This document shows positions 17,598 to 24,610 of a DNA stretch of 24,610 nucleotides, piece by piece. The translations under genes were made by a program, and so were the position numbers. The stretch is taken from positions 1 to 24,610 of IMG/VR virus record IMGVR_UViG_3300035034_000828; one strand, given 5' to 3'. Positions within the stretch are counted from its first letter, which is position 1, and each line of letters starts with the position of its first letter. A model generated the notes under the pieces. The model was not told where the DNA came from. It saw only the letters and a program-made list of their open reading frames with translations, and did no database searches. Source of the stretch: a virus.

Positions 17598-18524
17598 GTG
17601 ATTACTCTTTTCGAAGCATCCAAGCTCAACCCCGGAGAAGTTCTGCGGAACACCGTGATCGAGCATTTCGCGCGTACAAGCGACCTACTGCGAGTCACGC
17701 AGTTCATCAATGTTGATGGTGGTGCGTACGTCTACAACATGGAAGGCAGCCTGCCGGGCGTAGCATTCCGTGGCGTCGGCGAGGCGTACACCGCATCCGC
17801 CGGAATCATGAACCCGGAGACCGAGCGTCTGCGTGTTGCAGGCGGCGACCTAGACGTTGACCTCGCAACGCTCAAGATGACATCGGAAGATGTCCGTGGC
17901 GCACACGAACTCAAGAAGGTCAAGGCACTTTCCCTGACCATCGGCGCGAAGATGATCAACGGTGACTCCACCGCCGATCCGCGTGAGTTTGACGGCCTCC
18001 GCGTCCGTATCACGGGCGACCAGCTACTGGAAAACGGCTCCACCGATGGTGGTGACGCTCTATCCATCGCAAACCTCCGCGACCTGATCGACCAAGTGGA
18101 CGACCCCACGCACCTGATCATGTCGAAGAAGATGCGCAACCTGCTTTCTGCGGCTGCGACTGACTCGTCCATCGGCGGTTACATCACCTATACGCAGGAC
18201 GAGTTCGGCTCCCGCGTAACGATGTTCGACGGTCTTCCCATCGTCATCATCGACTACGACGCAAACGGTGACCAGATCGTCGCATTCGACGAAGTTGGCT
18301 TCACCGGATCGACCGCTACCGCGACCTCGATCTACTGTGTCAACATGGGTGACGAAGGCGTCATCGGCCTGCAAAATGGCATCATGGAAGTCCGCGACCT
18401 CGGCGAACTTCAGGCACAGCCGGTCATGCGTACGCGCGTCGAATGGCTCGTCGGAATGGCCGTCATGCACGGACGTGCAGCCGCTCGTCTCCGTGGTATC
18501 AGCAACGCAGCGGTCACCAAGTAA
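17598..18524 (+). CDS. Major capsid protein (HK97-fold)
   Basis: 308 aa from GTG 17598 with AGGAGA 8 nt upstream. The layout fits a compact HK97-type coat: an N-terminal helix (ASKLNPGEVLRNTVIEHFAR), a central domain with GDLDVDLATLKMTSEDVRGA, the P-domain-like region THLIMSKKMRNLLSAAATDS, and the A-domain FDGLPIVIIDYDANGDQIVAF and VEWLVGMAVMHGRAAARLRGI. The codons favour C-ending triplets more than the neighbours, as expected for the most highly expressed gene. It follows the scaffold and precedes a cement-like protein. Confidence 0.85.
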   Translation: MITLFEASKLNPGEVLRNTVIEHFARTSDLLRVTQFINVDGGAYVYNMEGSLPGVAFRGVGEAYTASAGIMNPETERLRVAGGDLDVDLATLKMTSEDVRGAHELKKVKALSLTIGAKMINGDSTADPREFDGLRVRITGDQLLENGSTDGGDALSIANLRDLIDQVDDPTHLIMSKKMRNLLSAAATDSSIGGYITYTQDEFGSRVTMFDGLPIVIIDYDANGDQIVAFDEVGFTGSTATATSIYCVNMGDEGVIGLQNGIMEVRDLGELQAQPVMRTRVEWLVGMAVMHGRAAARLRGISNAAVTK

Positions 18525-18530
18525 TCCAAC

Positions 18531-18553
18531 TGAGGGGGTGCTGAGCCCCCTCA
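18531..18553 (+). terminator. Hairpin after major capsid gene
   Basis: TGAGGGGG (18531-18538) pairs perfectly with CCCCCTCA (18546-18553). No U-run follows, so it is more likely a partial terminator or mRNA stabiliser between the capsid and cement genes. Confidence 0.45.
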
Positions 18554-18604
18554 TCAACCCCTCAGCGGTTTACAGACCACTACCTCTCAAGGAGAAACAC
18601 GAGA

Positions 18605-19048
18605 ATGGCACGCTCTGAAGTAAGCTACACCTACGACGCAGACCTCGATTTCCGGGCACCGGGCTCGGCTGCGGTCACCGCGACAGCAGAAATCGGCACA
18701 CTTGCACTTGACAAGCTGTCGAATGCACGTTCTGGCGACCAGAAGAACAAGCTCGGCGCAGAAGGCTACGCTGTAGTCATCGTTGTCGAAGCTCTGGACT
18801 TGGCAGATGCTGACGAAACCTACACCTTCAACGTCGAAGTCACCGGAGGCGGCGGTTCCCCCGCAGCAACGGCAGGCGCACTCGCAGTTGTCGGTACCGG
18901 ACAGTACGTCATCAAGCTCGATGGCCACACGCTGGAGAAGATTTCGGCAGCCGCAGATCGCGACGAACTGGCCCTGAACTTGGTTGTTGCGGGCACCTCC
19001 CCGTCGATCACGTTCAGCGCATGGTTGGCGTACGACCGTCTCAACTAA
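18605..19048 (+). CDS. Capsid cement/decoration-like protein
   Basis: 147 aa with AAGGAG upstream. The sequence is beta-rich (YTYDADLDFRAPGSAAVTAT, VVIVVEALDLADADETYTFN, FSAWLAYDRLN) and resembles the Bbp16-type capsid cement group in its D-A-x-L-x-F start and jelly-roll-like spacing. Such proteins clamp capsomers from outside. It follows the major capsid gene and is closed by a strong terminator, typical for an abundant decoration protein. The family call is tentative. Confidence 0.65.
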   Translation: MARSEVSYTYDADLDFRAPGSAAVTATAEIGTLALDKLSNARSGDQKNKLGAEGYAVVIVVEALDLADADETYTFNVEVTGGGGSPAATAGALAVVGTGQYVIKLDGHTLEKISAAADRDELALNLVVAGTSPSITFSAWLAYDRLN

Positions 19049-19070
19049 GTTGTGACGACATAGAAAATCA

Positions 19071-19099
19071 AAAAGGCGGCGCATGACGCCGCCTTTTTT
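19071..19099 (+). terminator. Intrinsic terminator
   Basis: GGCGGCG (19075-19081) pairs with CGCCGCC (19087-19093) around CATGA, followed by six T and preceded by A-rich sequence, so it may act in both directions. It ends the head gene block. Confidence 0.92.
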
Positions 19100-19127
19100 A
19101 ATGTAACAAAGACAAGGAATCCCGACA

Positions 19128-19781
19128 ATGGCTGCTATCAAACGCGCACCTTCCCACGGAACCAATGCGGCGACCAAAATGGTTGTGGCATATGACTCCA
19201 ACGGTGAACCACTATCCATGACCCGCCTGAACGCGGTTGACCTCGTTCGTCGGGGTGAATTCTTCTGGACCGCTGACGACCGGAACCACGCCCGCCCAGA
19301 GGCTGACGGCCCCGCAGACCCGAAGGCCACCGCCTTCCGCATCTATGACGCCGAAGGCAATTCCGTCACAGCGAAGCCCGCAAATGCGCGAGACATGGTT
19401 CGCTCTGGGGCCTACTTCTGGAACAATCCAACGGACCCCGAAGTGAAGGCTGCGGCGGCTGTTGTTGAAGCGGCAGAGGCTCTACAGAAGGCTGAGGCCG
19501 ACGCGATTCCAACATCCGAAGATGAATACACTATCGTCTCGGACCCAGAAGTCGTGACGGATGTTGCAAAAGAGCCTCTATACGAACAGGCGAAGCGTGT
19601 CACAGGAAGCGACAATCTGGTATCCTACCTCGAAGGGTTCTCTCTGGAAGCCCTGAAGGAAATGGCCTCCAAACGCTACGGCGAGAAGATTCACCACCGC
19701 GCGTCGAAGGAAACAGCAATCGCCAGGATCGTTGAATTCGAAGACGTACGGGCAATCGGAAGCGATCAGGCACCAGCCTGA
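19128..19781 (+). CDS. Virion-region protein with two tandem modules and SAP-like C-terminus
   Basis: 217 aa. Two copies of a module of about 30 aa, at 19-47 (AYDSNGEPLSMTRLNAVDLV, then RRGEFFW) and 69-98 (RIYDAEGNSVTAKPANARDM, then VRSGAYFW), are separated by a Pro/Asp-rich linker. After an Ala/Glu helix, the C-terminus (SLEALKEMASKRYGEKIHHR, then ETAIARIVEF) looks like a SAP/HeH DNA-binding helix pair. A related module occurs in the protein at 22924. Function unknown; position suggests a head or connector role. No strong Shine-Dalgarno is visible. Confidence 0.7.
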   Translation: MAAIKRAPSHGTNAATKMVVAYDSNGEPLSMTRLNAVDLVRRGEFFWTADDRNHARPEADGPADPKATAFRIYDAEGNSVTAKPANARDMVRSGAYFWNNPTDPEVKAAAAVVEAAEALQKAEADAIPTSEDEYTIVSDPEVVTDVAKEPLYEQAKRVTGSDNLVSYLEGFSLEALKEMASKRYGEKIHHRASKETAIARIVEFEDVRAIGSDQAPA

Positions 19782-19804
19782 TCCTCCTTCACTAGGAGAG
19801 ACCA

Positions 19805-20089
19805 ATGGCTCAAGCCTACACGATTCTCGGAAATATCTACAGCGCCAATGCCACCGGCACGGCGGCTGACGCCTATACGAATAGCTCTACCAGACCGGTA
19901 ATCGTTCGTGTGGCCTCCGCTATCGGTGTTCACGTTGATACGAACGTTACTGCAACTGTCGCCAGTGCCTTCATCCCCGGAAACACTGTCGAACTTATCA
20001 ACGTCGATCCCGGTAAATCGCTGAGCGTCATCAAGGCTGCCAGCGAGACCGATGCGCCTGTGATCGTCACCTCGATAGCTCTGGTGTGA
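19805..20089 (+). CDS. Small virion-like protein, unknown
   Basis: 94 aa with AGGAGA upstream. Beta-rich and Ala/Thr/Val-rich (ILGNIYSANATGTAADAYTN, RVASAIGVHVDTNVTATVAS), like small decoration or head-tail proteins. No family is recognised. The next gene starts 1 nt after its stop, so the two are read together. Confidence 0.68.
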   Translation: MAQAYTILGNIYSANATGTAADAYTNSSTRPVIVRVASAIGVHVDTNVTATVASAFIPGNTVELINVDPGKSLSVIKAASETDAPVIVTSIALV

Positions 20090-20090
20090 C

Positions 20091-20876
20091 ATGAATCTAT
20101 CGGCGTACCTACAAGGCTTGATCGCCGGGTACGTTCGTGGTGACAACCTTCCCGCACCACCTTCCAGCCTGCGGCTTGTTCTTTCCACAACAGACCCAAA
20201 ATCAGACGGTTCGGGGCTTTCCGAACCGTCTGTTTCCTATGGCTATTCCAGACAGACCATTTCTTTCAAGACCCCTGTTGCTACTCTAGGCAACGGGGTT
20301 TCTGCTTTCAATAGCAGCGTAATGACCTTTGGCATCGCGACAAGTCAGTGGCCCACCACTCCCTATGCAGCGATACTAGACCAGTCTGACAACATTCTGT
20401 TCTACGGAACATTGAATGTTCAGCGAGCGGCATCAACGGGGGACACGATACCTTTTGCGGAAGATTCTGTACAGTTGCATTTTGGCAACTATTACAGCCA
20501 TTATTTCGGAACACTACTGCTTAATTGGGTACGTGGCACCATTCCCCCAGCAGCCCCTACTTCTCTGCGATTGGCGCTCTCAAAAGCTGATCCCACCCAA
20601 GCAGGGTTGGGTATTGTCGAACCTGTAACCAACTACACTCGCCTTCCAATTACATTCTCAACTCCCGTTTCCTCTCCTACGGGAACTTCGATCCTCAGTA
20701 ATGGTCCGTACATATTCGGTCCAGCCAACGCCGCATGGGGTTTCATCACCCACTGTGCAGTGCTAACATCAACGAATTCGCAACTTTTCCAAGGGCCAAT
20801 TACAGTGCCTCGTTCGGTTAATGTAGATGATTCGTTTGCTGTTCCCACGGGAGCCCTGTCTGTCCTACTGAATTAG
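20091..20876 (+). CDS. Tail fibre-like protein made of two repeats
   Basis: 261 aa built from two homologous halves (about 13-132 and 143-261). Each begins with a V-R-G element and Pro-rich turn (YVRGDNLPAPPSSLRLVLST against WVRGTIPPAAPTSLRLALSK), continues with T-D-P/A-D-P, a T-P-V strand, an aromatic F-G-x-A block, an A-x-L-x-x-x-N strand and a V-(Q/P)-R-(A/S)-x-x-x-x-D-(T/S) ending. This resembles a common phage tail-fibre module; the two may form a dimer-like unit in one chain. It belongs to the tail-side cluster 19805-22838. Confidence 0.72.
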   Translation: MNLSAYLQGLIAGYVRGDNLPAPPSSLRLVLSTTDPKSDGSGLSEPSVSYGYSRQTISFKTPVATLGNGVSAFNSSVMTFGIATSQWPTTPYAAILDQSDNILFYGTLNVQRAASTGDTIPFAEDSVQLHFGNYYSHYFGTLLLNWVRGTIPPAAPTSLRLALSKADPTQAGLGIVEPVTNYTRLPITFSTPVSSPTGTSILSNGPYIFGPANAAWGFITHCAVLTSTNSQLFQGPITVPRSVNVDDSFAVPTGALSVLLN

Positions 20877-20886
20877 GAGAGACCCT

Positions 20887-21402
20887 TTGTCGTGGAGGCC
20901 AACTAAACCAAGAATAGGGCTCACAAGTTCTGCACTCATTAACCTTGATTCGGCACTGATAACGCCGGGCGCGGCTTCGTTCGTTTCTGGGGGCACCTTC
21001 AGCTTCGCAGGATTTCTGTCCCCAAGTGTTCCCGACACTGTCTTCCAAATGGACGGGCAGTTGTTTCTCCGCAACTACTCAGGAGTTTCCGTAACTTTTT
21101 CGGGCTCCGCTGACTCCATCCACGACCACACAAGACTACCGTGGTTCATGGAAGAAGTTGATGGAGGGTCCAAACCATGCGTGGGTGGACTTGAGACAGG
21201 GTCCGTGGTAGCGTTCTCCACATCCTTGACGGGTAAAACTGTGGTGATTCCACAAAGCATCCACAACCTTACACACTCCCCCCGCGTGCGTGTATACAAA
21301 TCAAGCGGGGAAGAAGTTTCCACCGTTGTGACCGTGTCAATGGGACAGGTTACAATAGATTCTAACATCGACCTAACCAACCACACCGCAATCTTGAGGT
21401 AA
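20887..21402 (+). CDS. Virion-like protein, unknown
   Basis: 171 aa from TTG 20887 with AGGAGA 6 nt upstream. The start MSWRPTKPRIGLTSSALINL is basic, and the rest is strand-rich (FVSGGTFSFAGFLSPSVPDT, ending in TIDSNIDLTNHTAILR). No family is named. Context between two fibre-like genes suggests a tail or fibre part. Confidence 0.68.
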   Translation: MSWRPTKPRIGLTSSALINLDSALITPGAASFVSGGTFSFAGFLSPSVPDTVFQMDGQLFLRNYSGVSVTFSGSADSIHDHTRLPWFMEEVDGGSKPCVGGLETGSVVAFSTSLTGKTVVIPQSIHNLTHSPRVRVYKSSGEEVSTVVTVSMGQVTIDSNIDLTNHTAILR

Positions 21403-21408
21403 TATCCA

Positions 21409-22176
21409 ATGGCAGTAAAGCAGTTCTATCACGACATTGACTTGGTCAACGGCCAATTCCTGAATGCCCGTATTCACAACGTATCCAACTCTGGCGAAGC
21501 AACCCTAGCGGGAGCCCTGTCGGCTGCCGAAGCTGGCTTCCAAATTTACAACACCGATATCGGTGCCCTGAAAATCTGGAACGGCGTCACCTTCGATCAG
21601 GTCGCGGCATCCGTTGCTGGTGACGTTGTATTCTACGGTGTCGTCACCGATCTTTCATCCTCTGGCAACCCGCCCACGGAAGCCGCAGGCGCACAGTACG
21701 TTGTCGGCGCCGTTTCCGGTACACTGGCATGGACCGGCATTACCTTCAACCCCACCGCTGAGGTCGAAGAAGGCGATGTAATCCTCTACACCAGCGCAAC
21801 GGAAGCCTACATCCTCCAACGGAATGATGTCTACGCCTCCGAGACTACGGCGGGCAACATCCGCCTAGCGACACAGGCTGAGGTCATCACAGGCGCCGTC
21901 ACAGACGAGGCTGTAACGCCAGCCACGCTCGCTGGCTGGTCCACGACCAACGCCTTTGCAAAGGTCTACACAGCGACTGTGAGCCTCGCGGACAACACCG
22001 CATTCACCGTCAACCACGGGCTCGCTCTTGCCAACAAAGACGCATTCGTGATCAACGTCATGGACAGCAGCGGAAGCCAAATCAGTGTTGACGTTGACTC
22101 CGTCGATTCGAACAACCTCACGCTGACAGCACGACCGGCGGTCGCGAACGTAATCGTCACCATCATCGGCTTCTAA
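21409..22176 (+). CDS. Tail fibre or baseplate-associated protein
   Basis: 255 aa. It begins AVKQFYHDIDLVNGQFLNAR, a start shared by many phage tail-side proteins, with the pattern K-Q-F-x-H-D-I-D-L-x-x-x-x-L-x-N-A-R-I-x-N. The middle has A-T-Q-A-E-V-I-T-G-x-x-x-D-x-A-V-T-P and L-A-G-W (about 165-185), the usual fibre linker in which A-T-x-x-E-x-x-x-G precedes a T-P-x-x-L-x-x-W. The C-terminus (VNHGLALANKDAFVINVMDS) is a short beta domain. Probably a virion structural protein at or near the tail tip. The stop overlaps the next ATG. Confidence 0.78.
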   Translation: MAVKQFYHDIDLVNGQFLNARIHNVSNSGEATLAGALSAAEAGFQIYNTDIGALKIWNGVTFDQVAASVAGDVVFYGVVTDLSSSGNPPTEAAGAQYVVGAVSGTLAWTGITFNPTAEVEEGDVILYTSATEAYILQRNDVYASETTAGNIRLATQAEVITGAVTDEAVTPATLAGWSTTNAFAKVYTATVSLADNTAFTVNHGLALANKDAFVINVMDSSGSQISVDVDSVDSNNLTLTARPAVANVIVTIIGF

Positions 22177-22838
22177 TGGCTGATCGCCTATATAACGCCT
22201 TGGAGGTCCCAGAGATTAACACGTCTCCGGGGCCTTCGGAACCCGGTTTCGTGAAAATCTTCGGGCGAAATGGGCGTGTGTTCGGGATAGATTCTTCTGG
22301 AACAGAATACGACCTAACAGCAACAGGCGGTGGTGGGTCTGGTCCTTCATTGTATCACAGCAGTGGTGAGGTAAACCTTCGCCGTGATGAATGGATCACT
22401 GGCGCGAAGATTGAAACTGGATACAACGAATCAGATTATGACGAACGCGCGGATGACAACTCACAACCAATAGTCTCTTGGGAGCATATTGGGCTCGTGA
22501 TCCCTAGCGGGCGTACACTTGGAAAATTGTACATATCCGGTCGAGGTGATGACGATGAACCCGGCGATCTTGAAATAAACGTTTCTGTCAAAACAGGAAA
22601 CTGGATCAACGGCATCGACAGCGACTCTGAGATTTCCGTCACCACTTTGTACCAAGATGCATTTATGAATCCCTCCGGTGGCCCGGCGTTCGGCGGGAAC
22701 ATAGGTGATATGCACACAAGAGAGATACTGCTCAACTATGTCGCACCATCAAATCTGATGTTTCTAATCTACATCAGAAATGTAGGTAACGGTAGAATAA
22801 GGAAATTTTACCACGCTTGGACCTTGGAAGTTTTCTAA
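22176..22838 (+). CDS. Fibre-like protein with Gly-rich linker
   Basis: 220 aa, its ATG overlapping the previous stop (TAATGG). The N-terminus (PGPSEPGFVKIFGRNGRVFG) looks like a fibre attachment segment, followed by TGGGGSG and a beta domain (about 60-220) rich in D, E and aromatic residues, possibly carbohydrate-binding. No named family. It is coupled with the 21409 gene, so the two probably form one assembly. Confidence 0.7.
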   Translation: MADRLYNALEVPEINTSPGPSEPGFVKIFGRNGRVFGIDSSGTEYDLTATGGGGSGPSLYHSSGEVNLRRDEWITGAKIETGYNESDYDERADDNSQPIVSWEHIGLVIPSGRTLGKLYISGRGDDDEPGDLEINVSVKTGNWINGIDSDSEISVTTLYQDAFMNPSGGPAFGGNIGDMHTREILLNYVAPSNLMFLIYIRNVGNGRIRKFYHAWTLEVF

Positions 22839-22858
22839 ATCCACTTGACCATAGTGGA

Positions 22859-22897
22859 GTGACATTACCACAACACTGTGATATGTTTCCCAAACAT
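22859..22897 (+). promoter_or_regulatory. Promoter with inverted repeat over the -10
   Basis: GTGACA (22859-22864), 17-bp spacer, extended -10 TGATATGTT (TATGTT at 22882-22887). ATGTTT-CCC-AAACAT (22883-22897) is an inverted repeat overlapping the -10, possibly an operator. It starts the 22924-24610 genes. Confidence 0.55.
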
Positions 22898-22923
22898 GGA
22901 ATAAAAAACAATCGGAGACGGAC

Positions 22924-23181
22924 ATGCCGACTCGTGTATACTCACCCAAGGGCGAACCTTTCGATATCCCGAGGCGTGATCTGGCAGACAAACTGATCCT
23001 AGAAGACGGATGGACGCAGACGCCCACAACATCTTCCAGCCCATCAGAAAAAGAATCGGCTCCAAAGCCGAAACGTCGTTACCGTCGAAAGGCGGAACCA
23101 GCGCCCGTCGAAGACGTGGATGAAGACGAGAACTCCGAAAACACGGATACAGAAATAGCCTCGTCAGAAACAGACGAGTAA
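22924..23181 (+). CDS. Small protein with shared module and acidic tail
   Basis: 85 aa with CGGAGACG upstream. The first 32 residues (RVYSPKGEPFDIPRRDLADK, then LILEDGW) are a third copy of the module found twice in the protein at 19128. Then come Ser/Lys-rich and basic linkers (KPKRRYRRKAEP) and a strongly acidic end (EDVDEDENSENTDTEIASSE). Probably disordered after residue 35. The module may bind a common partner, such as the capsid or portal; this is inference. Confidence 0.7.
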   Translation: MPTRVYSPKGEPFDIPRRDLADKLILEDGWTQTPTTSSSPSEKESAPKPKRRYRRKAEPAPVEDVDEDENSENTDTEIASSETDE

Positions 23182-23199
23182 TACTCGGGGTAATAAATA

Positions 23200-23616
23200 A
23201 TGTCTACTGTTGACCAAGCATCAGACGGTGGCCTTGGACTGGCATTCCTTCTGAGCGAGATTAGAGACTTTCGAAAAGGACTTGAAGCACGGGATGAACG
23301 TATCAACGGCTCCATCGACGGACTTCGTAGCGACGTTAGTACGTTGTCGTCAGCGCTAGGTAGATCGCAAGACCATGTGTCTGCGATTGAAGGACGTGTG
23401 CAAGCCTTGCAGACGGACGTTCATGCGATTCGTTCGGATGTAGATGGTATTTTCTCGGAACGTCACACAGAACAGCTACGTCGTGATACGGCGTGGGCTG
23501 GACCTGTACGCGTTTTGAAAAATCTCGCCCTGATCGGCGCGGGCATCGGTGGTGCACTTGCAATCATCACGTTCGGCGTACCTTGGATCACCGCATTCTT
23601 TGTTGTGGTACCCTAA
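23200..23616 (+). CDS. Coiled-coil protein with C-terminal membrane segment
   Basis: 138 aa. Residues 16-95 form a long heptad coiled coil (INGSIDGLRSDVSTLSSALG, then SAIEGRVQALQTDVHAIRSD). Residues 106-137 are hydrophobic (VLKNLALIGAGIGGALAIIT, then FGVPWITAFFVVV). This layout fits XhlA-like or other holin-associated proteins and also phage membrane anchors. It could act in lysis, but no endolysin is seen in this window. The gene follows 18 nt after the previous stop. Confidence 0.75.
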   Translation: MSTVDQASDGGLGLAFLLSEIRDFRKGLEARDERINGSIDGLRSDVSTLSSALGRSQDHVSAIEGRVQALQTDVHAIRSDVDGIFSERHTEQLRRDTAWAGPVRVLKNLALIGAGIGGALAIITFGVPWITAFFVVVP

Positions 23617-23632
23617 ACTATCTTGAAAACCT

Positions 23633-23690
23633 GCCCGCAGTAACACAGCACACGCGGCTGTGAACCGTATTGGTGTGTCTTGTGGCGGGC
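23633..23690 (+). promoter_or_regulatory. Structured leader before phoH
   Basis: GCCCGC (23633-23638) pairs with GCGGGC (23685-23690). Inside are CACAGC/GCTGTG (23644-23662) and a small ACC/GGT hairpin, giving a three-way junction that ends 19 nt before the ATG. It could be a cis-regulatory RNA or a mRNA stabiliser. Confidence 0.4.
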
Positions 23691-23709
23691 GCTATACCGG
23701 AGAAACTAC

Positions 23710-24519
23710 ATGGTTGACGAAGAAGTGCCAGAGGCAACGAGCCAAAAAGCAACCCGCCGCCAGCAGAGGAAAGCAGAAAAGGAACGCCGCCAAGCGCACC
23801 GCGCTCCTAAGCCTCTGATCGCTAGGACACCCACTCAGACCAAGTACATCAAGAGCCTGACTGAGAACGAGCTTACCTTCGGAATCGGGCCAGCCGGTGT
23901 CGGCAAGACCTATGTCCCTGCCCGCATCTACGGCACCCTGCTGATGACAGGAACGATTGAGAAGCTGTACGTTGCTCGCCCCAATGTCGCAAAGACGAAG
24001 CATCGCAACGGCTACCTCCCCGGAACGCTAGAAGAAAAGACGGCCCCATGGTTGGTGCCGATCTTCGAGGGTCTACGGGACTCCATGGGCGGAACCGACT
24101 TCGACCGAATGTGTCGGGAGAAGAAGATCGAAGAAGTGCCTTACGAATATATACAGGGCAGGACTTTCAAAGGGGCCGCATGCATCGTCGATGAAGCTGA
24201 GAACCTAGACATGGACGATCTGTACATCACTCTTACACGACAGGGTGAAGACCTGTCCATGGTGTTGTGTGGTGATCCGCGTCAATCCAGGATTTCCAAC
24301 AGTGGTCTCATGAATGTCGTGCAGATGGCAAGACTTCCGTGGATGGAAAGTGTGTCAGTGGTTGAGTTCACCGAAGACGATGTTGTTAGGTCTCGTCAGG
24401 CGAAGCAATGGGTCATGGCATTCAACCGCTTCAACTTGTCTGATCCTGATATTTGTGGTAATGATGGGGCTCCGAATTCCTTTGGAACCACACCTCCAAA
24501 CTTCCTCAAGCAGGGATGA
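23710..24519 (+). CDS. phoH: PhoH-like P-loop ATPase
   Basis: 269 aa from ATG 23710, with GGAG 7 nt upstream; the frame is open further 5' but would run through the structured leader. Walker A is GPAGVGKT (60-67), Walker B ACIVDEAEN (157-165), and C-G-D-P-R-Q (188-193) follows as in all PhoH proteins. The N-terminus is a basic helix (RRQQRKAEKERRQAHRAPKP). PhoH ATPases are very common in phages; they have been linked to phosphate stress and to RNA helicase or nuclease complexes, but the role in infection is unsettled. An RNA role would suit the tRNA island. Confidence 0.92.
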   Translation: MVDEEVPEATSQKATRRQQRKAEKERRQAHRAPKPLIARTPTQTKYIKSLTENELTFGIGPAGVGKTYVPARIYGTLLMTGTIEKLYVARPNVAKTKHRNGYLPGTLEEKTAPWLVPIFEGLRDSMGGTDFDRMCREKKIEEVPYEYIQGRTFKGAACIVDEAENLDMDDLYITLTRQGEDLSMVLCGDPRQSRISNSGLMNVVQMARLPWMESVSVVEFTEDDVVRSRQAKQWVMAFNRFNLSDPDICGNDGAPNSFGTTPPNFLKQG

Positions 24520-24522
24520 CAA

Positions 24523-24610
24523 ATGGCAATTGTACTTGTAGTCGAAGATGGTACGGGGTTGGCAGCCGCCAACTCCTACCTCACAGCGGCTGACGCCGAC
24601 GCGCTCCTAG
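24523..24610 (+). CDS. DnaT-like/head-tail connector protein, 5' end only
   Basis: 29 codons before the window ends. The sequence AIVLVVEDGTGLAAANSYLT followed by A-A-D-A-D-A-L-L matches the start of a phage family annotated as DnaT-like ssDNA-binding or gp6-like head-tail connector. The start lies 4 nt after the phoH stop. Only the N-terminus is visible, so the family call rests on this motif. Confidence 0.8.
   Translation, partial: MAIVLVVEDGTGLAAANSYLTAADADALL

Noticed and set aside
23680-23709. Upstream extension of phoH
   Set aside because: It would cover the structured leader; ATG 23710 has GGAG at a good distance and matches the usual basic N-terminus.
1-24610. CRISPR array, insertion sequence or integrase
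   Set aside because: No regularly spaced direct repeats, no transposase or integrase motifs and no terminal inverted repeats were seen; repeated segments are tRNA arms.

Overview
The window is part of the genome of a tailed double-stranded DNA phage whose genes, as far as I can see, all read on the + strand. The head and tail genes on the right (portal, scaffold-like, HK97-type major capsid, capsid cement-like, fibre-like, PhoH, DnaT-like connector) establish the phage. Three independent signs point to an alphaproteobacterial host. A circularly permuted two-piece tmRNA gene opens the window. The tRNA-His has A73 and no encoded G-1. Two small DUF1127-like proteins, a family abundant in Alphaproteobacteria, lie in the array.

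Layout. (1) 1-461: permuted tmRNA. (2) 462-1439: RlaP/YcgL-type nucleotidyltransferase. (3) 1462-14351: an array of 34 tRNA genes, nearly all with encoded CCA, plus one tRNA-like element. Small genes are scattered through it: two virion-like beta-rich cassettes (1671-3138 and 7907-9648), an amino-methyltransferase, a zinc-ribbon/winged-helix-like protein, a SLOG/YspA-like protein, a very small HNH protein, a Pth2-like peptidyl-tRNA hydrolase, a YkuK-like RNase H-fold protein, two DUF1127-like proteins and several unknowns. (4) 14540-19048: portal, small acidic protein, scaffold-like protein, major capsid and cement-like protein, closed by an intrinsic terminator at 19071-19099. (5) 19128-24610: repeat-containing and fibre-like virion proteins, a coiled-coil/transmembrane protein, PhoH, and the start of a DnaT-like head-tail connector gene cut by the window end.

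How the parts may work together. The left half looks like a translation-maintenance and rescue island. Its tRNAs cover most amino acids; no Phe, Met, Cys or Glu tRNA was found here. The tmRNA and Pth2 address stalled ribosomes and dropped-off peptidyl-tRNA, and the nucleotidyltransferase may act on RNA ends. At several junctions the stop codon of a protein gene lies inside the next tRNA (3802/3811, 7657/7671, 9643/9648, 13331/13352, 13779). RNase P cleavage there would convert the upstream message into a nonstop mRNA, the substrate of tmRNA. A perfect Shine-Dalgarno followed by a two-codon minigene (11586-11594) fits the same theme.

Promoter-like sequences recur in front of tRNA groups. Operator-like inverted repeats (GTCA-N4-TGAC, and an 18-bp palindrome over a -10) cluster at 13936-14511, just before the structural genes. 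All functional calls come from reading sequence and motifs; no database search was possible.
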